64,000 nucleotides of DNA from Lachnospiraceae bacterium MC2017. Its GTDB lineage: Bacteria > Bacillota > Clostridia > Lachnospirales > Lachnospiraceae. This document shows, one piece after another, positions 44,797-53,371 of this stretch (the first letter of the stretch is position 1; the number at the start of each line of letters is the position of its first letter). A program made the position numbers and the translations under genes. The stretch spans positions 1 to 64,000 of the forward strand of contig JNJK01000006.1 in NCBI GenBank assembly GCA_000701625.1. The letters run 5' to 3'. Below the pieces are notes generated by a model. It had not been told where the DNA came from. It was given only the letters and a program-made list of their open reading frames with translations, and did no database searches.

Positions 44797-44950
44797 AGAG
44801 TATACATTGGATTTGACAGCTGTGGTATTATATTAGAGGTCTGCCTGGGGCAGATCATAGAAATCGGTTTCTTTTCTGAAGAGATCGAAAAGTTTAGGAT
44901 CAGTCGGAACGGAGAGTTACCGCAGATCTTTAGCCAGGAGGAAAATCAAT
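44797..44950 (+). promoter_or_regulatory. purB-purA intergenic leader with small hairpin
   Basis: This 154-nt gap contains TATTATATT near 44826, a 6-bp hairpin TCTGCC/GGCAGA at about 44840-44854, and AGGAGG just before purA. A separate purA promoter or leader is possible, but no good -35 at correct spacing is seen (TTGACA at 44813 is only about 10 nt from the AT-rich element). Confidence 0.3.
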
Positions 44951-46246
44951 ATGGTAAAAGCAATCGTTGGCGCAAACTGGGGCGATGAGGGTAAAGGAAA
45001 GATCACTGATACCCTTGCAGAGAAAGCGGACATCGTCGTTCGTTTTCAGGGAGGTGCAAACGCAGGCCACACCATTAAGAATAAGTATGGTAAGTTCGCG
45101 CTTCATACATGCCCGTCAGGTGTGTTCAATCAGGATGTCACAAATATCATTGGAAACGGTGTTGCTCTGAATGTACCGGTTCTGATGAAGGAGATTGATG
45201 ACATCATTGCACGTGGTGTTCCGAAGCCGAAGCTGCTGGTTTCAGATCGTGCACAGCTGGTAATGCCTTATCACGTTCTTTTTGATCAGTATGAAGAGGA
45301 GAGACTTGGCGGAAAGTCTTTTGGATCAACTAAGTCCGGAATCGCTCCTTTCTACTCTGATAAATATGCAAAGATCGGTATCCAGGTATGTGAGCTCTGG
45401 GATGAGGAGTATTTAAGAGATCGTCTTGAGAATATCTGTACTCTGAAAAATGTTATGCTTAAGGATCTCTATCATAAGGATGAGCTTGATCCTACAGAGC
45501 TTTTCAATACTTGCATGGAATACAGAAAGATGCTTGAGCCCTATGTTGCAGATACATCTGCATTCATCTGCGATGCACTTAAGGAAGGAAAGACAGTCCT
45601 TCTTGAGGGTCAGCTTGGAACCATGAAGGATCCTGATCATGGAATCTATCCGATGGTTACATCATCATCTACACTTGCATCCTACGGTGCGATCGGCGCA
45701 GGTCTCCCTCCTTATGAGATTAAAGAGATCATTGCCGTAACAAAGGCATATTCTTCTGCAGTAGGTGCAGGCGTGTTCACATCTGAGATCCTTGATGCAG
45801 AGGTTGCAGAGGAACTTCGTCGCCGTGGTGGTGATGGCGGTGAGTACGGTGCTACAACAGGAAGACCCAGAAGAGTTGGTTGGTATGACTGTGTGGCTTC
45901 AAAGTATGGTTGCCGTCTGCAGGGTGCTACAGATGTAGCTCTTACAGTTATAGATGTACTTGGTTATCTGGATGAGATTCCTGTATGCACAGGATATGAG
46001 ATCGATGGAAAGATCACTACAGAATTCCCGACTCCGAGAATACTTGAAAAGGCAAAGCCGGTTCTTGAGACACTTCCGGGATGGAAATGTGATATTTCCG
46101 GAATTCGTAAGTATGAGGATCTTCCGGAGAACTGCCGTAAGTATGTAGAGTTCATCGAGGAGCATCTTGGATTCCCGATCACGATGGTAAGTAACGGTCC
46201 TAGCCGTGATGATATCATTTATAGAGAGTCAGCTCTTAAAAAGTAA
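44951..46246 (+). CDS. purA: adenylosuccinate synthetase
   Basis: The 431-residue GTP-dependent enzyme converts IMP and aspartate to adenylosuccinate. It has the P-loop-like GANWGDEGKGK at the N-terminus, GGANAGHTI, and the GTP-base stretch TSSSTLASYGAIGAG. The arginine loop is TTGRPRRVGW. AGGAGG lies 7 nt before the ATG. It closes the purF-purB-purA group and is followed within 15 nt by a terminator. Confidence 0.96.
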   Translation: MVKAIVGANWGDEGKGKITDTLAEKADIVVRFQGGANAGHTIKNKYGKFALHTCPSGVFNQDVTNIIGNGVALNVPVLMKEIDDIIARGVPKPKLLVSDRAQLVMPYHVLFDQYEEERLGGKSFGSTKSGIAPFYSDKYAKIGIQVCELWDEEYLRDRLENICTLKNVMLKDLYHKDELDPTELFNTCMEYRKMLEPYVADTSAFICDALKEGKTVLLEGQLGTMKDPDHGIYPMVTSSSTLASYGAIGAGLPPYEIKEIIAVTKAYSSAVGAGVFTSEILDAEVAEELRRRGGDGGEYGATTGRPRRVGWYDCVASKYGCRLQGATDVALTVIDVLGYLDEIPVCTGYEIDGKITTEFPTPRILEKAKPVLETLPGWKCDISGIRKYEDLPENCRKYVEFIEEHLGFPITMVSNGPSRDDIIYRESALKK

Positions 46247-46260
46247 ATCAATGTAGAAAT

Positions 46261-46308
46261 AAGTCCATGATGGAATTTGAAAAAATCCCTCATGGACTTA
46301 TTTTTTTT
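46261..46308. terminator. terminator after purA, shared with the convergent GGDEF gene
   Basis: AAGTCCATGA at 46261-46270 pairs with TCATGGACTT at 46290-46299, followed by ATTTTTTTT. The convergent diguanylate cyclase gene ends at 46298, so its stop codon lies inside the 3' arm. Confidence 0.85.
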
Positions 46309-48037
46309 CTCTTTGAGCCTTTTCTCGGGCAGCTTTATGTTTTTTCTTGTTTTCATACATTGCTGCATCGGCTTTATTTATTGCATCTTTTGTTGAAAGA
46401 GGAGCGTCTTTGGTGCTGCTTGCGCGTCCTACCGCAACAGTTACGGGAAAATCAAAATCGGTTCCTTCTGTTTTTAAGATATTAAAAAATTTATTTAAGA
46501 AGCCTGAAACTTCGGCGGAATTTCTGAAGCAAACGATAAATTCATCTCCGCCCCAACGTCCGTAGAAACCATCAGCATCAAAAGCTTTTTTAATGGAATT
46601 TGCGATAAAGCATATAAGTTTATCGCCGGTTTCATGTCCATAGTGGTCATTCGCGAGTTTCAGATTGTTGGCGTCTATAAATAAAACAGTAAAGTCGGTG
46701 ATATGTTCCTGCTCGATAGATTCCAGTTCTTTGTAGCAGCCTGTGCGACTGTGAATGCCGGTCAGAGTATCCACATAGGCCATAGTTTCCAGCTGATGTT
46801 GGACGAACAAAATACGTTGGCTTTCAAAGTACTTGATCACACTGTTAAGGAACAGAGCACCTACAAATATCAGGAGAGCGATGGCTGAATACGATGTATT
46901 TAGCGTTGATATTTCAGCATGGTTCGTTTTGAAAACGCGGATCTCTATAACCTGAAGTGTTATTAACATGGCAAAAACGGCCACGCCTATATTCATTATC
47001 TGATCACTTATGCCTGTTCTTTTTTTACGTGTTTGCAGGAATGTAAAGAAAAGTATAAGGACAGACAAACAGATGGACACATGTACAACGGGGAGAAGCC
47101 GATTGTAATTCCACTCGGTGCTGTAGAATTCTAAAAGTGTTGCAGAGACAAATAGTATCCCTGATGCTGCACTTAGAATGCCATAAGTCCGTTTAGCATA
47201 CCTTTCTGTGGCACACAGATAGAAATAAATAAAAAGCGGTATCGGTGCAAAGTATAAAGCCGGATACTCGAGCATCGAACACACAAAGTCATTATCTGAT
47301 AAGATGTAGAACATGTCATTGTACCCCATGAACCAGCAGCTTACAGCGAGGCAGAAGGCTGCCAGTGAAAGTGCTTTGGGGCTTCTCAGACCAAATGGAA
47401 ATAGTATGGCAAGGAGACCAAGTACAAAACTCGAGAATACCAGGATGGTTGAAAAAAGCATAAAATCCAGTTCATGATTTATGAGTGGATACAGGCTTGC
47501 CTCTTCGAGAGGAACAAGCCGTAAATGAATAAGTCGGGAAATAGATGTATGCCGTTGAGGCTTGATTTCTATCAATACTTCCATCCCGCTATTAATTGTG
47601 GAAGCATTTATTGGAACACGGCAAAAAACATTACCGGCAAGTTTTCCGTGTGCATTTGCTAGTTCTCCGTTAGAGTAGAGCATATGACTGTTTGAAAAAA
47701 CGCGGACAACGGAATTATAAAATACAAAGCAGATCTGATCGCCTGAATGTGCATTAAGTTTTTTTACAGGGATATGAACTATTGCCCGTTCGCCGTGGTG
47801 AATCTGCGGAAATGAAGCAGATTGAACTGTTGTCGATGTTCCATCGGAAAAAAAGACCTGAGTATAAGCCAGATCATCAATATCCTGTATGCGTTCATTT
47901 TGCAGACCGATGGATTTAAATGCGAAATCAAAGACCAGCATCAGTACAAAGAAGCCAAAAAAAACAGTCAGTATGAGTCTGCGCAAAGTTTTATTGTCAA
48001 GTTCGATATTTGATTTTGAAAAGTATTTCTTTTCCAT
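46298..48037 (-). CDS. membrane diguanylate cyclase (7TM sensor plus GGDEF)
   Basis: The 579-residue protein has an N-terminal membrane helix (about 19-40) and an extracytoplasmic beta-rich sensor domain (about 45-185). A run of seven or so membrane helices (about 190-400) resembles the 7TMR-DISM layout. The C-terminal GGDEF domain starts with DTLTGIHSRTG and carries an intact active-site WGGDEF. No RxxD inhibitory site is seen just before it (the sequence is ADGFYGR), so product inhibition is probably lacking. It makes cyclic di-GMP in response to an external signal. A possible sigma-D-type promoter (48089-48115) suggests a link to motility. Confidence 0.87.
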   Translation of the reverse strand: MEKKYFSKSNIELDNKTLRRLILTVFFGFFVLMLVFDFAFKSIGLQNERIQDIDDLAYTQVFFSDGTSTTVQSASFPQIHHGERAIVHIPVKKLNAHSGDQICFVFYNSVVRVFSNSHMLYSNGELANAHGKLAGNVFCRVPINASTINSGMEVLIEIKPQRHTSISRLIHLRLVPLEEASLYPLINHELDFMLFSTILVFSSFVLGLLAILFPFGLRSPKALSLAAFCLAVSCWFMGYNDMFYILSDNDFVCSMLEYPALYFAPIPLFIYFYLCATERYAKRTYGILSAASGILFVSATLLEFYSTEWNYNRLLPVVHVSICLSVLILFFTFLQTRKKRTGISDQIMNIGVAVFAMLITLQVIEIRVFKTNHAEISTLNTSYSAIALLIFVGALFLNSVIKYFESQRILFVQHQLETMAYVDTLTGIHSRTGCYKELESIEQEHITDFTVLFIDANNLKLANDHYGHETGDKLICFIANSIKKAFDADGFYGRWGGDEFIVCFRNSAEVSGFLNKFFNILKTEGTDFDFPVTVAVGRASSTKDAPLSTKDAINKADAAMYENKKKHKAAREKAQREKK

Positions 48038-48088
48038 ATTGTCAAACTCCGGTTTAATTACTGCACAGAAGCATATTCTACAAAGGAT

Positions 48089-48115
48089 TTATCGGATAAA
48101 TCTTAAGGAAAGTTA
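48089..48115 (-). promoter_or_regulatory. weak sigma-D-like promoter and dyad upstream of the GGDEF gene
   Basis: On the minus strand TAAC is followed after 15 nt by TCCGATAA, one mismatch in each element from TAAA/GCCGATAA. The same bases form a perfect 7-bp dyad, GATTTAT-CGG-ATAAATC (48086-48102), so the site could instead be an operator. Confidence 0.3.
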
Positions 48116-48128
48116 AGGAGCAGACAGA

Positions 48129-48158
48129 TTGGATATTTGGTTGTGAATGTGATATAGT
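48129..48158 (+). promoter_or_regulatory. candidate promoter of the DUF3048 lipoprotein gene
   Basis: TTGGAT at 48129-48134 is 18 nt from TATAGT at 48153-48158, about 110 nt ahead of the gene. Confidence 0.4.
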
Positions 48159-48268
48159 TTATTGGTGTGTGTAAAGCGGACAGAGTGCCGCCGGAAGTAT
48201 GGCGTTTACAGATAAATGCTATACAGGATTAAATTTAGACGTAAAGTATTAAAAAGAGAGGAATGTAA

Positions 48269-49414
48269 ATGAAAAAGCTTAGTTATTTAATGGTGCTTGC
48301 TCTTACAGGTGCTATGCTTTTCACAGCATGTGGCAAGAAGGAAGCAAAAGAGGAACCTGCTTCAACAGAGGTAGCAGACATCGTGATTGGAAGCGAAGCA
48401 GTATCTATTGAGGCATCAACAGAGGAAGTTGCATCAACTGAGGTGCCTGAGGAGGCTCCGGAGGGAATGTACGCGAGCGAGCTCACAGGTGAGTGGATCG
48501 ACCAGTCTCTTCAGGATCAGCGTCCTATCGCAGTAATGGTGGATGATGAAAAGACAGCTCTTCCGCACTATGGAATTTCTACAGCAGATATTGTTTATGA
48601 GATGGTAAACTCTACAGCAAATGAGGGTGTTACACGTTTCATGGTAATGGTAAAGGATTGGGCAAATATCAAGCAGCTTGGTTCAATCCGAAGCACAAGA
48701 CCTACAAACCTTCAGATTTTCCCTGAGTGGGGCGCAGTTCTTTGCCACGACGGAGGTCCGTTCTGGAATGACAATTTCTATAAAAACGATTTCGTAGAGC
48801 GTTTCAGCGGTACATTCTCACGTGTAAACAATGGTAAGCCGAGAGAATTTACAGAGTATATCCTTCCGGGTGATCTTGAGAAGAACTTTAAGAACACAGG
48901 CTATAGCACAACATACAGCGATTGGAAGTTTAGCGAGGGTACATCTTTCAGCAGAGAGCATTATCAGTTTGCATCACATAATACACCGAATACTCTTTCT
49001 GAGTATTCAGACGCTGTAGATTGCAAGAAGATCAGCCTTCCGTTCCACCACAACAATCCGTACCTTGAGTACGATGCTGACAGCCAGACATACAAGTACT
49101 TCCAGTATAATCAGGCTGAGGTTGATGCAGGCAACGGAAATAAGCAGATCGCCTTCACAAACCTTCTTCTTCAGAATGCAAGACTTGAGCAGCTCGATGA
49201 TCACGGATACATGATGTATTATCCTTCAGAGTCTAACCGCGAGGGATGGTTCATTACTCAGGGTAAGGCTGTAAAGGTAACATGGACAAAGCAGAACGAT
49301 CTTGATGCAACACGTTACTATGATTCTAATGGAAACGAGATCAAGATCAACGTAGGTAAGACATATGTAGCTCTTATTCCTGAGAAGGAATGGGATAACA
49401 TCAGCATGGAGTAA
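48269..49414 (+). CDS. DUF3048 domain lipoprotein (YerB-like)
   Basis: The 381-residue exported lipoprotein has a signal peptide with lipobox LFTACG (Cys about residue 21) and an acidic Glu/Ser/Thr-rich linker to about residue 65. The DUF3048 domain follows (RPIAVMVDDEKTALPHYG; later LGSIRSTRPTNL), then a C-terminal region like DUF3048_C (KAVKVTWTKQNDLDATRY, then VGKTYVALIPE). YerB-like proteins are widespread in Firmicutes and their function is unknown; an envelope role is likely from location. GAGAGGAATG lies before the ATG. It is monocistronic with a strong terminator. Confidence 0.88.
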   Translation: MKKLSYLMVLALTGAMLFTACGKKEAKEEPASTEVADIVIGSEAVSIEASTEEVASTEVPEEAPEGMYASELTGEWIDQSLQDQRPIAVMVDDEKTALPHYGISTADIVYEMVNSTANEGVTRFMVMVKDWANIKQLGSIRSTRPTNLQIFPEWGAVLCHDGGPFWNDNFYKNDFVERFSGTFSRVNNGKPREFTEYILPGDLEKNFKNTGYSTTYSDWKFSEGTSFSREHYQFASHNTPNTLSEYSDAVDCKKISLPFHHNNPYLEYDADSQTYKYFQYNQAEVDAGNGNKQIAFTNLLLQNARLEQLDDHGYMMYYPSESNREGWFITQGKAVKVTWTKQNDLDATRYYDSNGNEIKINVGKTYVALIPEKEWDNISME

Positions 49415-49441
49415 TATAATTTAATATTGCTGGAATAACAG

Positions 49442-49479
49442 AAAGCCCCCAGACGTCATAGAAACGTCGGGGGCTTTTT
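49442..49479 (+). terminator. strong terminator after the DUF3048 gene
   Basis: AAAGCCCCC pairs with GGGGGCTTT, extended by GACGT/ACGTC inside, followed by TTTTT. Confidence 0.92.
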
Positions 49480-49757
49480 GCTGTTTTAGTACAAGTTTTA
49501 GTGAACATATACAAAAAATACAAGTTAATACTTTTGAAATATGGTATACTGCTGTTAAGTACTTCTTTGGATACAAAATGTATTGTTGATAATGGTTATT
49601 TGTATTTGTTCTTATCCATTGATTTATCACTTAGCTGTTTATAGGGGAGAATAGCAGGCAAAATGCCTGTTATATTGCTGTACGTCACAATTTGATCTGT
49701 TGAGGAGGCCGATATTGTGTGACTGCAGTAATGAATATAAAGAAAGGAAAGTTAAGG
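49480..49757 (+). other. AT-rich leader before the sugar ABC operon
   Basis: No gene is seen. TATACT at 49545-49550 may be a -10, but no matching -35 is evident. GAGGAGG at 49703-49708 precedes a GTG at 49719 that could start a 13-residue N-terminal extension of the ABC ATPase. GCCGATAT within it is not a sigma-D site because no TAAA lies upstream. Confidence 0.4.
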
Positions 49758-51263
49758 ATGAGTGATTATATCTTGGAACTACGAGATGTAGTTAAGACCT
49801 TTGGCGGTGTAACCGCGCTGAATGGAGTACAGTTTCAGCTGAAAAAGGGTGAGATCCACGCGCTTATGGGGGAAAATGGTGCCGGAAAGTCCACTTTCAT
49901 TAAAGTAATAACCGGCGTACACAGACCTGATAGCGGAGAAATGCTGTTAGAGGGGAAAAAGGTGACTTTCAAGTCTACCGATGAATCCTCAAAGATGGGA
50001 ATTGCGGCGATATATCAGCATGTTACGGCATTTCCGGATCTGTCTGTCACAGAAAATATCTTCATGGGACAGGAAATAAAAAATGGACTCGGTTTTTATA
50101 ACTGGGCTGAAATGAAGAAAAAAGCAAAAGAACTGATAGAACCATTAAGTGCGGATATAGATGTCAGTAAGCCGATGTCAAACCTGTCGGTTGCTCAGCA
50201 GCAGCTGGTTGAGATAGCAAAGGCATTGTCAAGAAATGCGCGCATACTCATAATGGATGAACCTACAGCATCTCTTTCGAAAAGGGAATGTGAACAGCTT
50301 TATCAGATAACAGAGAGGCTTCGTGATAACGGAGTATCTATAATCTTCATAACACATAAATTTGAAGACATGTATCGTCTCGCAACGAGAGTCACAGTAT
50401 TTAGGGATTCACAGTATATAGGAAACTGGGATGTTGATAAGATTTCTAATCACGATCTTGTAAACGCAATGGTAGGTCGTGAACTTAATGCCATGTATCC
50501 CGAAAAGACGGCAAATATCGGCGATGTGATATTGGAAATTGAAGATATCTCAAAGGAAGGTTATTTCAAGAATATCTCATTTAATGTACGGAAAGGCGAG
50601 ATTCTTGCACTTACCGGACTTGTAGGTGCCGGACGTACGGAGGTGTGTCAGAGTATATATGGCATTATGCCGCCTGACAGTGGAAAGATAAAGTTTGAGG
50701 GAAAAGAAGTCCGGATAAAAAGTCCAATAGATGCTTTGAAGCTTGGAATAGGACTTCTTCCGGAAGACCGGCAGACACAGGGACTTATAAATGAACTTCC
50801 TATTTATCAGAATGTGACGTCTGCTGATATGAGCAAATATATAAAGGGAGGTGTAGTTGACACAAAGGCGGAACAGGACAAAGCAATAGAACTTTGTCAG
50901 AAAATACAGCTAAAGGCATCAGATATAAGTGCGCCGCCATCATCTCTTTCCGGAGGAAATCAGCAAAAAGTTGTTTTTGCGAAATTATTAAATTGCAATT
51001 TGAAAGTACTCATACTCGATGAACCCACAAAGGGTATCGACGTAGGTGCGAAGTATTCAATATATGAAATTATGAATGAGCTTGCCGCAAATGGATATGC
51101 GATCATTATGGTATCTTCAGAAATGCCTGAGGTATTCGGAATGGCAGACAGGATCGTTGTATTGCGTAACGGACGTGTTACAGGAGAATTTAGTCCGAAG
51201 GAGGCAACACAGGAAACTATTCTGAATGCTTCTCTGCTTGTTAAGTCAGAAGGGGGTAATTAA
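49758..51263 (+). CDS. sugar ABC transporter ATPase with two NBDs (RbsA/MglA type)
   Basis: The 501-residue cytoplasmic protein has tandem nucleotide-binding domains. The first has Walker A GENGAGKST and a signature-like LSVAQQQLVEIAKAL; the second has a degenerate Walker A (GLVGAGRTE) and LSGGNQQKVV, the usual asymmetry of this family. It powers sugar import with the two permeases that follow. ATG 49758 matches the family start (MSDYILEL) and has AAGGAAAG upstream; GTG 49719 with a better GAGGAGG is an alternative. It is the first gene of the cassette. Confidence 0.9.
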   Translation: MSDYILELRDVVKTFGGVTALNGVQFQLKKGEIHALMGENGAGKSTFIKVITGVHRPDSGEMLLEGKKVTFKSTDESSKMGIAAIYQHVTAFPDLSVTENIFMGQEIKNGLGFYNWAEMKKKAKELIEPLSADIDVSKPMSNLSVAQQQLVEIAKALSRNARILIMDEPTASLSKRECEQLYQITERLRDNGVSIIFITHKFEDMYRLATRVTVFRDSQYIGNWDVDKISNHDLVNAMVGRELNAMYPEKTANIGDVILEIEDISKEGYFKNISFNVRKGEILALTGLVGAGRTEVCQSIYGIMPPDSGKIKFEGKEVRIKSPIDALKLGIGLLPEDRQTQGLINELPIYQNVTSADMSKYIKGGVVDTKAEQDKAIELCQKIQLKASDISAPPSSLSGGNQQKVVFAKLLNCNLKVLILDEPTKGIDVGAKYSIYEIMNELAANGYAIIMVSSEMPEVFGMADRIVVLRNGRVTGEFSPKEATQETILNASLLVKSEGGN

Positions 51264-51264
51264 G

Positions 51265-52266
51265 GTGAAGAAAGAGCAATCCTTTGTTTCAAAACTGACC
51301 GGCAGCCGAAATTTCGGGCTTGTGGTTGTGTTGATGATCATTATCTGTGTTGCAGCGGTAGTAACTCCGTCGATCTTTATGCCAAATACTTTCATAGGCA
51401 TGATCCAGAATAATGCTGTATATGGACTTTTGGCTATAGCGGAGATGCTGGTTATCATTACCGGAGGAATTGACATATCCATAGGATCTATATTGGCTTT
51501 TGTTGGTGTGGTGACCACAAGGTATATGTCTGAAAACATGCAGATACCATCTTTTGTATGGATACTTGTTGCTCTTGCAGTAGGGCTTCTTTGTGGCATG
51601 TTGAATGGACTCCTGGTAGGATATCTCAGGATAGTTCCTATGATAGCGACTCTTGGAACCATGTATATCTTTAGAGGTCTTGCGTTCCTTGTAAGTAAGG
51701 GACAGTGGTGGATGCCTCATCAGATGACTGAGAGCTATCAGTTATGGGCCACTCGTAAGATCGCCGCTATACCGGCTATAGTATGGATACTGATAGTATG
51801 CTTTGTGATCTTTGGTGTTTTTCTTGCATTTACCACTTATGGACGAAGAATATATGCGATAGGTACCAGTAGGGAATCTTCAGCAGTAGCAGGTATAAAG
51901 GATTCAGTCGTAATATTCCGTTCAATGTCACTGTGTGGCATGCTTGCAGGTCTTGCAGGAATGTTGTATACAGCAAATTATGCTACATGTGTTTATACAA
52001 TAGGAAATAGTTATGAAATGACGGCTATAGCTATATGTGTGCTTGGTGGTGTCAGCATAACAGGCGGAAGAGGACGCATGGATGGTGTTGTGATCGCATT
52101 CATTTTGATGTCCTTTATAACACAGTTCATAAGTCTGCTTCCGGGGCTTTCAGTGTGGTCTAATGCCATACAGGGGGCAATAATAATCGGAGCCGTCGGA
52201 CTCAACTTCTTTACGATAAGACAGGCTGAGAAGAGAGCCCTTAAAGAAAGGAGTGAGTTGATCTAA
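51265..52266 (+). CDS. sugar ABC transporter permease 1
   Basis: The 333-residue membrane protein of the RbsC/BPD_transp_2 family has about nine hydrophobic segments and the family motif region ALAGMLYTANYA... then AICVLGGVSITGGRG, which contacts the ATPase. GTG 51265 is preferred because GGGGG lies 9 nt upstream and the next residues (KKEQSFVSKL) are a normal cytoplasmic start; the frame is open further up, overlapping the ATPase gene. It forms a heterodimer with permease 2. Confidence 0.88.
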   Translation: MKKEQSFVSKLTGSRNFGLVVVLMIIICVAAVVTPSIFMPNTFIGMIQNNAVYGLLAIAEMLVIITGGIDISIGSILAFVGVVTTRYMSENMQIPSFVWILVALAVGLLCGMLNGLLVGYLRIVPMIATLGTMYIFRGLAFLVSKGQWWMPHQMTESYQLWATRKIAAIPAIVWILIVCFVIFGVFLAFTTYGRRIYAIGTSRESSAVAGIKDSVVIFRSMSLCGMLAGLAGMLYTANYATCVYTIGNSYEMTAIAICVLGGVSITGGRGRMDGVVIAFILMSFITQFISLLPGLSVWSNAIQGAIIIGAVGLNFFTIRQAEKRALKERSELI

Positions 52267-53306
52267 TGGCTGATAATAAAAGTAATGCAAGGAACTTAAA
52301 AGTTGATGATGGCTTTAAGTTAGGATCATTTTTGAAAAGTTGGGAAATGGTTCTCATTTATATTCTAATAGTGATAAACCTGGTTCTCATAGCGGCAAGA
52401 CCGGATCTTTATTTTAAGTCAGGTACTTTGCAGTCTATCATACAGTCAGGTATGGACGTGGGACCTTTGGTTCTTGGAATGGCACTTATCCTTATGCTTG
52501 GAGATATTGATGTTTCATGTGCTTCGGTTATGATATTTGCGTCGATGTGCACAGGACTATCTATAGATAATGGATTGCCAATGGGTCTGGCTGTGCTTAT
52601 AGGACTTTTAGGAGGAGTTTTCTGCGGAGCCATAAATGGATTTTTAGTAGCTTATATAGGAATGCCTGCAGTTATCGTAACTATTTCTTCGTCAATGCTT
52701 TTTAGAGGAATAGTAGAGATCATATTGAATGTTAATAGTCTTAAAAATTTCCCGGAGTTTTACGTAAGCCTTTCCTGGAATAATATCGGTGGTATTCTGC
52801 CGGTGTCACTTGTGATTTTTCTCATTATGGGTGCTGTATATGTATATATCCTGCAGAAATCCAGATTTGGTCGTAATCTTTATATAATCGGAAACAATGC
52901 TATATGCGGACAGTATTCCGGTATTGATGTAAAGAAGACAAAACTCATGGTATTTATGCTGATGGGATTTATGTCAGGTGTGGCATCGATATTTTTTGTA
53001 GGACGTATGGGAGGATCGGTTTCGTCTTCTATGGGTACCGGTTATGAGATGAATGCGATCGCGACTTGTGTTCTCGGAGGTATATCCACAAATGGTGGAA
53101 AGGGAAAAATGTATGGTCCGATAATCGCAACACTTATAATGGCGTTCCTTACATATACCCTTGGACTTATGGATATTGATGCGAATGTACGAAAAATTGT
53201 AACAGGAATCGTTTTGATCACAGCGATCCTTATATCAAATTTCCGAGATAAATCTGATCAAAAGAAGAAAAGTCTGGTTCGGGCGAAAGCAGCAGAGGCT
53301 AAATAA
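52266..53306 (+). CDS. sugar ABC transporter permease 2
   Basis: The 346-residue RbsC-family permease has a hydrophilic N-terminus (about 25 residues) and 8-10 membrane helices. The conserved ATCVLGGISTNGGKGK stretch is near residue 265. It overlaps permease 1 by one base (TAATG), which supports a heteromeric channel, as in the rhamnose (RhaP/RhaQ) and AI-2 (LsrC/LsrD) systems. Confidence 0.88.
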   Translation: MADNKSNARNLKVDDGFKLGSFLKSWEMVLIYILIVINLVLIAARPDLYFKSGTLQSIIQSGMDVGPLVLGMALILMLGDIDVSCASVMIFASMCTGLSIDNGLPMGLAVLIGLLGGVFCGAINGFLVAYIGMPAVIVTISSSMLFRGIVEIILNVNSLKNFPEFYVSLSWNNIGGILPVSLVIFLIMGAVYVYILQKSRFGRNLYIIGNNAICGQYSGIDVKKTKLMVFMLMGFMSGVASIFFVGRMGGSVSSSMGTGYEMNAIATCVLGGISTNGGKGKMYGPIIATLIMAFLTYTLGLMDIDANVRKIVTGIVLITAILISNFRDKSDQKKKSLVRAKAAEAK

Positions 53307-53322
53307 ATATCGGATAAAAAAT

Positions 53323-53352
53323 AGAGGTCTGCCGAAAGGCAGTCCTCTTTTT
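53323..53352 (+). terminator. intercistronic hairpin between permease 2 and the kinase
   Basis: AGAGGTCTGCC and GGCAGTCCTCT pair (one internal T-T mismatch) around a GAAA loop and are followed by TTTTT. It lies inside the cassette, so it is probably a partial terminator that reduces kinase expression relative to the transporter, or protects the upstream mRNA. Confidence 0.65.
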
Positions 53353-53371
53353 GAAAAGAGAGGTAATCTGC

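Noticed and set aside
49708-49715. GCCGATAT as a sigma-D -10 upstream of the sugar ABC operon
   Set aside because: No TAAA at 14-16 nt upstream, and the bases overlap a GAGGAGG ribosome binding site.
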